From NCBI GenBank assembly GCA_016880595.1, contig JAEHDC010000028.1, positions 1 through 12,759 on the forward strand: a stretch of 12,759 bases of DNA. Reading direction: 5' to 3'. This DNA comes from Candidatus Saccharimonadota bacterium (lineage in GTDB: Bacteria; Patescibacteriota; Saccharimonadia; Saccharimonadales; EFPC-124). The notes under the pieces were generated by a model, which saw only the letters and a list, made by a program, of their open reading frames with translations, ran no database searches and had not been told where the DNA came from. Each line of letters opens with the position of its first letter. The first letter of the stretch is position 1. A program made the position numbers and the translations under genes. This document shows positions 1 to 6,773 of this stretch, one piece after another.

Positions 1-549
1 CTGATTGTTCTTTGCAATTAAATTGTCTATAGATTTGGAGAGTGAAGCGTTTTCGTCCATAACGTCATTGAGCGTTTGTGCTTCAGCTGCAATATCTGGC
101 TTGACGCTTGTTGTTGGCTCCACTGCCCCTTTTAGCGCCCAGCCTCGAGTATCCATAACGCGCGCCAAATAATCCAACCGTTCTTGTGCGGTTGTGCCGG
201 TATAGTCTTTGGTCAGATGCTGCTCCTCTACTTTTGGTACGGTAATTTCAACGTAAGTAATTGTGCCGTCAGGATTCCAAATACGCATTTTAGACTTTAG
301 GTAAAAACGCAAAATTGCCAGCAAATACGTTTCCATTGGTTGATCTTTACGCAGCGGCAGAGCCAAAACGGCAAATAAAATTATGATTGGCGCTGGGATC
401 ATTGCCAACACAGGAAAAATTTTGAACAATAAATAAGCCACAAGCGCAGCACCAGCAGCAATACCGGCATAAACAAATTGCCGGAAACTCAGAGGACCAA
501 CAAGTTTATCCTCTGCCTCCACATCTTGCGGGACTTTGTAAACAGCCAT
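1..549 (-). CDS. PrgI family protein (T4SS inner-membrane component), partial
   Basis: The frame is open from the ATG at 549 to the left edge (183 codons visible); the 3' end is outside the window. The N-terminus (MAVYKVPQDVEAEDKL, then GPLSFRQF) is the typical opening of PrgI-family proteins, which are small membrane components of Gram-positive and CPR type IV secretion systems and usually sit directly upstream of the VirB4 ATPase gene. Two hydrophobic segments lie at about residues 24-45 and 48-66, followed by a long hydrophilic cytoplasmic part with a Glu/Lys-rich stretch. At 183 or more residues it is longer than the minimal two-TM PrgI core, so it has a C-terminal extension. A perfect TATAAT box ends 7 bases before the ATG, so the message is probably leaderless. 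VirB4 should follow off the left edge; that is inference. Confidence 0.85.
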   Translation of the reverse strand, partial: MAVYKVPQDVEAEDKLVGPLSFRQFVYAGIAAGAALVAYLLFKIFPVLAMIPAPIIILFAVLALPLRKDQPMETYLLAILRFYLKSKMRIWNPDGTITYVEITVPKVEEQHLTKDYTGTTAQERLDYLARVMDTRGWALKGAVEPTTSVKPDIAAEAQTLNDVMDENASLSKSIDNLIAKNNQ

Positions 550-556
550 TGATAAT

Positions 557-562
557 ATTATA
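557..562 (-). promoter_or_regulatory. -10 box for prgI-like gene (probable leaderless transcript)
   Basis: TATAAT on the minus strand, a perfect consensus, with its last base 7 nt upstream of the ATG at 549. Transcription would then start at or next to the start codon. There is no good -35 (TTCAAT at 17 nt spacing, 3 of 6) and no Shine-Dalgarno sequence. Confidence 0.6.
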
Positions 563-603
563 CGCGGTTTGAGCTAGGGATTGAAATAGTTTTTGAGTGG
601 ATT

Positions 604-644
604 GCATCACAGACGGCGGGTTTGAGGCCAACCGCCTGTGATGC
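604..644 (-). terminator. Long hairpin 3' of the decayed ORF, probably minus-strand RNA
   Basis: Inverted repeat with arms 604-620 and 628-644. Read as minus-strand RNA the outer 13 pairs are unbroken with one G-U wobble, and a second G-U follows directly; read as plus-strand RNA those two positions become A-C mismatches. This polarity suggests the hairpin works in the minus-strand transcript, just after the stop at 656-658. There is no clean U-tract after it on the minus strand, whereas a T-run (653-657) lies on the plus side, so terminator function is uncertain. Confidence 0.5.
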
Positions 645-655
645 GTTTGCAATTT

Positions 656-1051
656 TTATTCGCGGCGCTGCGCAAGTTCGGTATTAATATTGTCGAGGTT
701 GTTACGAAGCTGGAAGATCCGCCATTCAATATTTTGTGATCCGGGTGAGTCGCAGCCGGTGCCGCGCTTTTCGCATTCCAACTCTTCCCAGGAATGGGCT
801 ATGCCAACAATAAGACTGTCTCGTCCTTCGGTCAGCTTATCCATTATGCAGTGCTGGTATGGCCTATTGGTGACGTCACTTTTGCTCTCAGTTTCCTGTT
901 TGCAACGAAGAGTAATCTCGTGGCTGATTTCCGATGAGCGGCCATTATATAGCTTAACCGTATAGGCGCGAAGTCCTTGCGGGTAATTTTCTGCCCAATC
1001 TATACAAAGGGGTGCGGCGCTGAATTGCCATTGTACTTTGACATGTCTTGC
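656..1051 (-). pseudogene. Decayed or start-less ORF, unrecognised protein
   Basis: The minus frame is open for 131 codons before the TAA at 656-658, but the stretch before the internal ATG at 844 holds no ATG, GTG or TTG. The encoded sequence looks protein-like (for example VKVQWQFSAAPLCIDWAENY, then an acidic, cysteine-bearing C-terminal half with EELECEKRG), so use of only the last 62 codons seems unlikely. Immediately upstream in the same frame is a TAA (1052-1054), and 23 codons before it an ATG at 1123. One substitution in that TAA would give a 155-residue protein. The simplest reading is a gene inactivated by a nonsense change or by replacement of its 5' end, since 1108-1143 now forms the promoter of the plus-strand gene at 1176. 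I do not recognise the family. The overlapping plus-strand frame at 690-965 looks like an antisense shadow. Confidence 0.4.
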
Positions 1052-1107
1052 TTAACATGTATACATTGTTCTTGCAGGAGAGCTCAGAACTTTTTGGCAC
1101 GTAGTGC

Positions 1108-1136
1108 TTGCCAAGGCAGCCATCTTGTGCTAATAT
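1108..1136 (+). promoter_or_regulatory. Promoter of the 1176 gene
   Basis: -35 TTGCCA (1108-1113, 5 of 6 to consensus), exactly 17 nt spacer, then TAATAT (1131-1136) preceded by TGC, an extended -10. A start near 1143 would leave a leader of about 33 nt before the ATG at 1176. Confidence 0.6.
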
Positions 1137-1175
1137 GACACAGCATCAATATTACTAGCGTAGATTGGATGAGCA

Positions 1176-1802
1176 ATGGGCCCTTATATTGTTGCGCTAA
1201 TTATCGCTTTACTAATTTTTAGTAGGGCTTTTTACCCGGAAAAACGAGATAAGTCCAATGACAGGCCAAGCCCTTCAGGAGTAAGCCGTCCGCAGTCTTC
1301 TGGTCCGGATCCTTTGTGGAGTAAGGAGGAAGAACGTGAAACGGCCGCAGAGATTAATCGTCTTGTTGCTGAGTTCCTCGAAGATTGCAAGCAACGTAAC
1401 AGCGTTGGCCGCACTGATCTTGCGTTTTGTAGTCGGCGCATGTGCGTAAGAGGGGCTGTGGATATTCAGGCATATTGTTCAATAAATGGCCACGGATGGT
1501 TTTTTAGTTCTTCGTACGTTAACTGTGGTTTTGCAGTAAGTAATGATGGCAAGTGGTGTTATGTGGGTTGCTATACGGTTGAAACGCACCATGGGCAAAA
1601 AGAGATTTGTCAATGGACTGCCTACAACCTAGGGGATGGAGCGTCTTTTGATAACATTGATCTACTAGAATTTCGCTACCTGATCGGCAAGGGGCGCCGT
1701 GAAACGAACACGGCTGAACCAGCTGATGCCCTAAACATCGCAAGCGTCGCAATTGAAGAGTGGAGAGCTTCCTTTTCTAGCGGCCCTAACCGTACTAGCT
1801 AG
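1176..1802 (+). CDS. Hypothetical membrane-anchored, cysteine-rich protein
   Basis: This 208-residue protein belongs to no family I recognise. An N-terminal hydrophobic segment (residues about 3-18, IVALIIALLIF) is followed by a basic, proline- and serine-rich linker (20-48), a charged helix (49-72) and a compact C-terminal domain rich in aromatics and cysteine. Eight cysteines lie at about 71, 85, 90, 101, 117, 128, 132 and 145. The hydrophobic segment has no obvious signal-peptidase site, so it is probably an uncleaved anchor. If the C-terminal domain is exported, the cysteines could form disulfides; that is inference. The gene is monocistronic, with its own extended -10 promoter and a strong hairpin terminator. 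The ATG at 1176 has only a weak upstream GGA. It lies in the accessory block between the two minus-strand secretion units, so a link to secretion, surface display or immunity is possible but not shown. Confidence 0.75.
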   Translation: MGPYIVALIIALLIFSRAFYPEKRDKSNDRPSPSGVSRPQSSGPDPLWSKEEERETAAEINRLVAEFLEDCKQRNSVGRTDLAFCSRRMCVRGAVDIQAYCSINGHGWFFSSSYVNCGFAVSNDGKWCYVGCYTVETHHGQKEICQWTAYNLGDGASFDNIDLLEFRYLIGKGRRETNTAEPADALNIASVAIEEWRASFSSGPNRTS

Positions 1803-1817
1803 TTAAATTATTGAGCG

Positions 1818-1867
1818 GTCGTTGCTCAGTGGAATTAGTCCGCTGAGCAACGACTTATTAATTTTTA
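1818..1867 (+). terminator. Rho-independent terminator of the 1176 gene
   Basis: 16-bp stem (arms 1818-1833 and 1839-1854) with a 5-nt loop. The only non-Watson-Crick pair is a U-G that pairs only on plus-strand RNA. A U-rich tail follows (1855-1867). Confidence 0.9.
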
Positions 1868-1877
1868 TGGAATTGCG

Positions 1878-1906
1878 TTGTAATTTTAAGCAACATGTGA
1901 TTTAAT
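1878..1906 (+). promoter_or_regulatory. Promoter of the 1948 gene
   Basis: -35 TTGTAA (1878-1883, 4 of 6), 17 nt spacer, -10 TTTAAT (1901-1906, 5 of 6) with an upstream TGA extension. It sits directly after the preceding terminator. Confidence 0.55.
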
Positions 1907-1947
1907 ATCTGTACATCGTACTTTTTATTTTAGATCTGGAGGAAGCA

Positions 1948-2592
1948 ATGGATCTCCGCGCTGCACAACAAAGAATTGAGCGAGAGAAAGCTGCGGCTGA
2001 GGCTAGAGCGGCGGCAGAAAAGCTGAGGCGGGATAGCCAAGCTGAGCGTACGCGACGGGAGTACCTCGAACAAGTTGCAACCATTGATCCTGTGCTTCAA
2101 CATGTAATCAAAATGCTTATGGGTCGTGATATGCGACGTCGGCTTACGAGACTTGCCGATGGTTCTGGCAAAAGGCCGAATTTTTCATTTTGGCAGATAT
2201 TGAAGAATGATATTCCGCGTAGCTTTTGTATTGAATCAAGCTATGGTGCTAGCGTCTCTTTTCAATTGACCGATTCGTATAAGTTTCATAACGTATATGT
2301 TCCACAAATTGCAGGGAACTATTTTATTGAACTTATAGAACCGAGTCGATGGATGATAGGCTGTCGTGTCTCGAAGGACGATTATCCCTTTTGGTATCGT
2401 GCTGATTTGATTTCTAGTCCTATCCCCACCCCCGCTGTATTTGGAAGTGACGATTATCACCATGCAATGTATAATTGTCCCCTAAGAGAAAATTTGTCGT
2501 TGACGGGCATTGTTGAAGAAGGCATAGTAATTCTCGCGGATGTCCTCAACGTCTCTCTTGATCTGTTTAACTCACCTAGATCCTCCTTGTAA
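1948..2592 (+). CDS. Hypothetical soluble protein with N-terminal coiled coil
   Basis: The 214 residues match no family I know. Residues 1-45 form a highly charged Ala/Glu/Arg-rich helix (e.g. EREKAAAEARAAAEKLRRD) that should make a coiled coil. The rest (about 75-210) is a mixed aromatic and hydrophobic globular domain with three cysteines (94, 139, 177). There is no signal peptide and no convincing transmembrane segment, so it is predicted cytoplasmic unless it is exported by the neighbouring secretion system. The start is well supported by GGAGG at 1938-1942, 5 nt before the ATG. It has its own promoter and a hairpin terminator, which it probably shares with the convergent gene ending at 2647. 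Position between the virB6-like and prgI-like units makes a secreted substrate or accessory factor thinkable, but nothing in the sequence proves it. Confidence 0.75.
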   Translation: MDLRAAQQRIEREKAAAEARAAAEKLRRDSQAERTRREYLEQVATIDPVLQHVIKMLMGRDMRRRLTRLADGSGKRPNFSFWQILKNDIPRSFCIESSYGASVSFQLTDSYKFHNVYVPQIAGNYFIELIEPSRWMIGCRVSKDDYPFWYRADLISSPIPTPAVFGSDDYHHAMYNCPLRENLSLTGIVEEGIVILADVLNVSLDLFNSPRSSL

Positions 2593-2603
2593 ATAATAGT
2601 GCG

Positions 2604-2638
2604 AGCGGTGCGTGCCCTCTTGAGTACGCACCGCTTTT
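2604..2638 (+). terminator. Hairpin terminator between convergent genes
   Basis: 12-bp GC-rich stem (arms 2604-2615 and 2624-2635), 8-nt loop, then TTTT. One pair is G-U in plus-strand RNA but C-A in minus-strand RNA, so it is tuned mainly to the 1948 gene. It may also stop the minus-strand transcript of the gene ending at 2647. Confidence 0.85.
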
Positions 2639-2646
2639 AAATTTGT

Positions 2647-3990
2647 CTATGGGCTAGGTGGCGGCGGAATTACGTAGCGATCGCTATTACTTCTTTCGGT
2701 AGCAACATTGGAATCTATAACGACATTGCCACTACTATTTAAGTTATAATTATTAATACGCTTAAGCACAGTGCTGCGTAGACCCTCTTGAATTCCACTG
2801 CCTCGACTCGCAACAGGAGTAAGGGCAGCACTAGCAAATATTTCATCTTCGCGCGTTTTATTTAGTGAATTCATTTGTATGGCCTGTTGCAATTGTTTAA
2901 AGCTTTTGAAGTCAATGCCGCTCGCGGCAGCAATCTTCTGAGTGTAAGAGTCTTTGTCAATGTGTTTCGTTTGACGAGCTATATCAATAATTGCAGTTCT
3001 TCGTGCATCCATTTCCTGTGACTCGCGCGTCTTGTCGGCTATGCCACCAAGGATTGTATTGTCGTCAAACATTTCTTTAGGTACGTCCTGTAGACCAGAT
3101 GCAACAATTGATATGCCATCCTTGGTTCCCATTCCAGGTATGTACTGAGTGTAGCTACCATCCGCATTGAGCGCACCATAAGCAAAGTTTTTATATTTTC
3201 CTTGTGAAGCAGCTTTAGAAACTGCTCTTGTCATGAGTCCTGCGGTTTCTGTGCCAAGATGTCCATTGTCATCCCCGGCAATTCTTGATATTTGCTCGAT
3301 TGAACTTTTCCCCCCCTCGAGAAAGTCTGCAGTAGTTAGGGTTTCTAATGCCGCCGTTGCTCCGATGCGGTTATTTGCAGCCTTCAAAAAACCGCCCATC
3401 TTTAAATTATTAATAGACTGACGATCCTCTGCTGTTAAAGTTATTTCTCGATCTTTGCCATCTTCTGTATATTTGAATTTCCCATCGCTACTATTTGCTG
3501 CGGCAAGTATACTGTCAAAGCCTTCTTGGCCTCCACCGGCTAAGGCTACTTTCTCTATTGCTCTGGCTGCACCAAGACTCATTATACCCTTTGCTTTACT
3601 GGTGTCCTGTTCAAATTGTTTGTTAATGACATCTTGCATGTCCGTAAAAGCTGCTTCTCGCCCAGCTGCAGTAAAGCCGCCGGCGCGTCGGCGTAGCATC
3701 GCGCCCCTTAGCCCGGGCTGGCTGATTCGCCTAGCATAGCTTTCTAGGCCTGTTCTCTTATTTGCTCGTTCTCTAGCGTCTTTGGCAAGTTGGCGTCGTT
3801 GTGCATATTGTGTTTTTTCATACCTCCCTTTTACGCCTTGCCCAATAGATTGCCCCAGCGATCTTGCTCCTGCTTGCACTCTTGCCATTACGCCACCAAA
3901 AGAAAGCGTGCCGGAGATGACTTTAACAACTAGATAAACTATAATAAAGCCCTTTGCTATTGATAAGAAAAGCAAAATCATGTCGCTCAT
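2647..3990 (-). CDS. Membrane-anchored basic protein coupled to the VirB6-like gene
   Basis: This 447-residue protein starts at the ATG at 3990, which overlaps the TGA of the upstream virB6-like gene (ATGA, positions 3990-3987) and has AGGAGGAC about 10 nt upstream. The open frame extends further to 4131, but that part overlaps the virB6-like gene in another frame and should be dropped. Residues about 4-30 are one hydrophobic segment (ILLFLSIAKGFIIVYLVV). Residues 36-110 are strongly basic (Arg/Lys/Gln-rich). The remainder is a long, probably helical, charged soluble region ending in a proline tail, PPPPSP. No catalytic motif is visible. It resembles the detached cytoplasmic tail of a TrbL/VirB6 protein: one last TM helix plus a long soluble extension. 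A role as the cytoplasmic part of the secretion channel is inferred from gene coupling. Confidence 0.75.
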   Translation of the reverse strand: MSDMILLFLSIAKGFIIVYLVVKVISGTLSFGGVMARVQAGARSLGQSIGQGVKGRYEKTQYAQRRQLAKDARERANKRTGLESYARRISQPGLRGAMLRRRAGGFTAAGREAAFTDMQDVINKQFEQDTSKAKGIMSLGAARAIEKVALAGGGQEGFDSILAAANSSDGKFKYTEDGKDREITLTAEDRQSINNLKMGGFLKAANNRIGATAALETLTTADFLEGGKSSIEQISRIAGDDNGHLGTETAGLMTRAVSKAASQGKYKNFAYGALNADGSYTQYIPGMGTKDGISIVASGLQDVPKEMFDDNTILGGIADKTRESQEMDARRTAIIDIARQTKHIDKDSYTQKIAAASGIDFKSFKQLQQAIQMNSLNKTREDEIFASAALTPVASRGSGIQEGLRSTVLKRINNYNLNSSGNVVIDSNVATERSNSDRYVIPPPPSP

Positions 3991-5804
3991 AGTCCAAATA
4001 GTCCTCCTGGTATTATAGCGCCTGCAGAGTTTAGTATGGTTGATACTAGTTCTGCGGCGGCAAAAATAAACATGACAATCGGATAAAGTGCTAGCAATGA
4101 CATGAACATGTCGGCCCATTTTTTTAACCAATCTTGTGTGCCCGGCAAAAGGCCAGCAATGAAGGCAATTGGCGAAATGACAACAAGAATAATTATTACC
4201 ATTTGCCTTAGTAATAACGCAATATAAGCTAAGAGTATAGATAAAAAGGCAACGACAACTAAGATAAATAGTTGTCCAGCGGCAGATGTAAACACGACTG
4301 CTGTTGCAGATAAAGCCAAGAGTCCACCAAAGGAAGCTGCCGAGCTGTTACTGATGCTTATTGTTGTTGCTCCACCGGCATTAGCTAAAAGGTTATACAT
4401 ACCTGATCCCAAAATATTAAACAGGTCGACCATAAATACGCAAACATAATAAGATAGGTTTGCCGCAACGGCAATAATTACGAGCCTTGGAAGTAGGCGC
4501 TTAATGCCGTAGTTGCTAATGCCTATGGATGTAGCTTGCGAGAATATGATTACAAAGAATACTACAATAAAGGCTATATTTGCAAGGTTGCGTATCCTAT
4601 CCCAGATTATAAACATACTGCTTGTTGTATCTAGTGATAATGGCGCAACTGTTAGCAAGCCCATTAATTTTTCTCTAATTGTATCAAGAAACGACTGAAT
4701 GTAGTCCAATATTGCACATATAATCCAGCCAAGCACTCCGCCACTGCATGTGTTTTCTGCCGTTTCAGTAGTACTACTATCTTCTGTGATAGTACTGCCA
4801 CTTGAGTCTTTTGGCATGTTGGCGTCTTTATAGCCAACAAAGACTACAAAAGCATCTTCACTAATTTGTCCAAAATCTTCGTAAGTTTTTTTTAGGTTTG
4901 TTTCACCTGCATCATCTAAGCCAGAAGATGAAATATATTCCCAATCGGCGTCGCTGTCACCGTATATCTGAGGAAAAACGCCACTTTTTGCTTTTCTAAC
5001 TTGATCTTTATCTACGACACAGTTGTCGTAATCAATGTCACTTGACTCAGTTACGACTTTGTAGCTCTCTGATAAAACACCGCTACCAGTGTTTTTTGTT
5101 ACGGAATAGAAGATTGAGCTTTCTGGTATTTCAGACGATCCAAAAATAGCCTTCCCTTTATCTGTTCCGGTTTGAGCTTTGTGTAATAGTATCACATCGG
5201 AGCAGGCTGCTGAACCAGATTCGCTATCTCTGTAAAAACGGTTTACAGTCAGGAAATCGGTTGTTTGAGTAAATGATTGGCCTGAAGAAAATATATTGTA
5301 GATCTTGGTGCCGTCCCTATACCAAGTATATCGTCTATAATTTGCATTATATAAGCTTTCTTTTGTGCTAAACGTTAAGGTGCTATATCCGCATTCGCCA
5401 TTTTGCTTGGCTGAACCATTGTAACTAATTGTATAGGTGAAGCTGTTATAGTAATCATTGCTAGTTTGGTAAAAGAACATGGCGTTTGCTTGGGTGGTGC
5501 CATATTCACCTTTGCTTCCGTTAAAATTGACTTTGTTTGGACAAGTTCCGCCATCTAGCTGCACGTATTCGTAGTTTGTATCAAAGGAATTGCTGTCTTT
5601 AAGGTTTTGTCCGTTGCTGCTAGAAAGATATTCGTGATTTACCCAAGTTAGGTCAGTCGGCAATGCTCCATTGTCAGCTTTGGCGTATTTAACAGGTACA
5701 AAAATCAATAAACTCAAAAAAATTACAGCAAACAAGCACAGGATCTTGTGCTTTGCGAATGCATGCGCCCATCTCATACCTACGCTACTTAAAAAACGCT
5801 TCAT
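3987..5804 (-). CDS. VirB6/TrbL-like T4SS inner-membrane channel protein
   Basis: The 605-residue protein opens with a hydrophobic signal or anchor segment (about 21-39, ending near KYAKA). A large extracytoplasmic domain follows (about 45-350), rich in Ser, Thr, Tyr and Asn, with cysteines at 88, 138, 201, 262 and 353. The C-terminal third is polytopic: hydrophobic stretches at about 356-373, 408-425, 440-460, 492-550 (more than one helix) and 568-590. This plan, a large exported N-terminal domain and a multi-TM core just before the other secretion genes, matches VirB6/TrbL-type proteins of Patescibacteria, which form the membrane channel of type IV secretion. The gene is divergent from the pilin array and coupled by a 4-nt overlap to the next gene. 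No Shine-Dalgarno lies before the ATG; an extended -10 box ends 11 nt upstream, implying a very short leader. Family assignment is by architecture, not by a specific motif. Confidence 0.75.
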   Translation of the reverse strand: MKRFLSSVGMRWAHAFAKHKILCLFAVIFLSLLIFVPVKYAKADNGALPTDLTWVNHEYLSSSNGQNLKDSNSFDTNYEYVQLDGGTCPNKVNFNGSKGEYGTTQANAMFFYQTSNDYYNSFTYTISYNGSAKQNGECGYSTLTFSTKESLYNANYRRYTWYRDGTKIYNIFSSGQSFTQTTDFLTVNRFYRDSESGSAACSDVILLHKAQTGTDKGKAIFGSSEIPESSIFYSVTKNTGSGVLSESYKVVTESSDIDYDNCVVDKDQVRKAKSGVFPQIYGDSDADWEYISSSGLDDAGETNLKKTYEDFGQISEDAFVVFVGYKDANMPKDSSGSTITEDSSTTETAENTCSGGVLGWIICAILDYIQSFLDTIREKLMGLLTVAPLSLDTTSSMFIIWDRIRNLANIAFIVVFFVIIFSQATSIGISNYGIKRLLPRLVIIAVAANLSYYVCVFMVDLFNILGSGMYNLLANAGGATTISISNSSAASFGGLLALSATAVVFTSAAGQLFILVVVAFLSILLAYIALLLRQMVIIILVVISPIAFIAGLLPGTQDWLKKWADMFMSLLALYPIVMFIFAAAELVSTILNSAGAIIPGGLFGL

Positions 5805-5815
5805 ATACTACGCTT

Positions 5816-5821
5816 ACTATA
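5816..5821 (-). promoter_or_regulatory. Extended -10 of the virB6-like operon
   Basis: TATAGT on the minus strand preceded by TGC (extended -10). The predicted start near 5809 is only about 5 nt before the ATG at 5804, so the mRNA is leaderless or nearly so. No -35 is evident. Confidence 0.5.
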
Positions 5822-5875
5822 GCACAGGTTGGCTGTGTTGTGCGGGAAAAGTTTTGCAAAAATTCATTTAATCTC

Positions 5876-5904
5876 TTGGCTAATTACCCTATTTGCGTTA
5901 TCGT
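5876..5904 (+). promoter_or_regulatory. Candidate promoter of the pilin operon
   Basis: TTGGCT (5876-5881), 17 nt spacer, TATCGT (5899-5904, 4 of 6). It precedes the first pilin ATG (5926) by about 20 nt and is divergent from the virB6-like promoter. The boxes are weak, so the call is tentative. Confidence 0.35.
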
Positions 5905-5925
5905 TAAAGTAGACGAGATAAAAAA

Positions 5926-6345
5926 ATGAAAAAGCTTTTAAAGAGTAACATTATTGCAGCGGTTTTGGTAGTTTCTACATCTGTTCTTTGCGCTGTGTTT
6001 GTGCCTGGCGTGGTTTATGCAGAATGCGCTGAAGGCCAGCAAGAAATATCTCTGTCAGTTGACGGCACTACAACCTGTGTTGACATTAACGAAGGCGGCT
6101 CTCTTGAAGAAAATCCAATTTACGTTTACGTGAGAGGTATTTTGGTATTCTTAGCTGGCGGCGTTGGCATAGCCGTGGTTGGCGGCATTGTTTTTGGTGC
6201 ATACCTTTATATGACCGCCCGCGGTAACGCCGCGCAAACGCAAAAAGGTCAAACTGTTATTTTAAACTCTGTAATTGGCCTATTGATGTTTATATTCATG
6301 TACGCAATTTTGCAGTTTATAATTCCGGGAGGGATCTTCCAGTGA
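5926..6345 (+). CDS. VirB2/T4SS-pilin-like protein 1
   Basis: 139 residues: an N-terminal Sec signal (MKKLLKSN, then a hydrophobic core, cleavage expected after VYA at about 32), a short exported loop with a cysteine pair (about 34 and 52), and two transmembrane helices (about 67-92 and 111-133) joined by a short polar loop. This is the layout of VirB2/TrbC-type pilins. The loop (YMTARGNAAQTQKG) departs from the RYxxSAGD consensus of copies 3, 5 and 6, and the C-terminus is unusual (FIIPGGIFQ), so it is the most divergent member. It opens the array, overlaps the next gene, and is preceded only by a weak purine-rich stretch. Role in pilus or pseudopilus assembly is inferred from the family. 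Confidence 0.8.
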   Translation: MKKLLKSNIIAAVLVVSTSVLCAVFVPGVVYAECAEGQQEISLSVDGTTTCVDINEGGSLEENPIYVYVRGILVFLAGGVGIAVVGGIVFGAYLYMTARGNAAQTQKGQTVILNSVIGLLMFIFMYAILQFIIPGGIFQ

Positions 6346-6773
6346 TGGAGCGCTCAGTTATGGGCTTTATGTTGTTTTTAGGATTGACTATCTGTCCAAG
6401 CGTTGCGCATGCTCAATCTGTCGTAATGTCTACGGCGACAAACTTTGCAGCAACTTGTCAAAGCGGTTCTGCAATATTCTTAGGATTGAGGACATGGGAC
6501 GCTTGCCTGGAACACAGCTCTGGTGGTGCACCAGCGATCACTGCCCTATCTGACATTTGGCTCATAGCCCTAGTTCTAATAGAAGATGCAATAATTTTAG
6601 GCGCCTACATAGCTGCCGGCTTTGTAATCTGGGGTGGAATCCAATTTATAAAGAGCCAAGGCGATCCAAGCCAGATTAATCAGTCAAAACAAACAATTTT
6701 TAATGCGCTCATAGGACTGTCCCTCGCCCTTGTGTCGGTTGCAATTGTTAACTTTATAGCAGGTACATTTTAA
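6342..6773 (+). CDS. VirB2/T4SS-pilin-like protein 2
   Basis: 143 residues with a signal peptide (cleavage expected after VAHA, about residue 24), a loop with two cysteines (CQSGS and the one in WDAC), and two TM helices joined by the polar segment FIKSQGDPSQINQSKQTIF, recognisably related to the SAGDQS...AKNTIMY motif of the later copies. The start is either GTG at 6342 (8 nt after GGGAGGG at 6327-6333) or ATG at 6345. Both overlap the preceding stop TGA (6343-6345), so the two genes are translationally coupled. The stop TAA overlaps the next ATG by one base. Confidence 0.8.
   Translation: MMERSVMGFMLFLGLTICPSVAHAQSVVMSTATNFAATCQSGSAIFLGLRTWDACLEHSSGGAPAITALSDIWLIALVLIEDAIILGAYIAAGFVIWGGIQFIKSQGDPSQINQSKQTIFNALIGLSLALVSVAIVNFIAGTF

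Noticed and set aside
690..965. 91-codon plus-strand frame opposite the decayed minus-strand ORF
   Set aside because: No ribosome-binding site, and its Ser/Arg/Leu-rich low-information composition looks antisense. The downstream hairpin favours minus-strand transcription.
1041..1066. Repeated ACATGT and the ATGTATACAT palindrome as an operator
   Set aside because: The palindrome is short, about 65 nt upstream of the -10 box of the 1176 gene, and lies inside the decayed frame; too little to call a binding site.
3991..4131. N-terminal extension of the basic membrane protein to 4131
   Set aside because: It lies wholly within the virB6-like coding sequence in another frame, whereas the ATG at 3990 has AGGAGGAC and the ATGA coupling.
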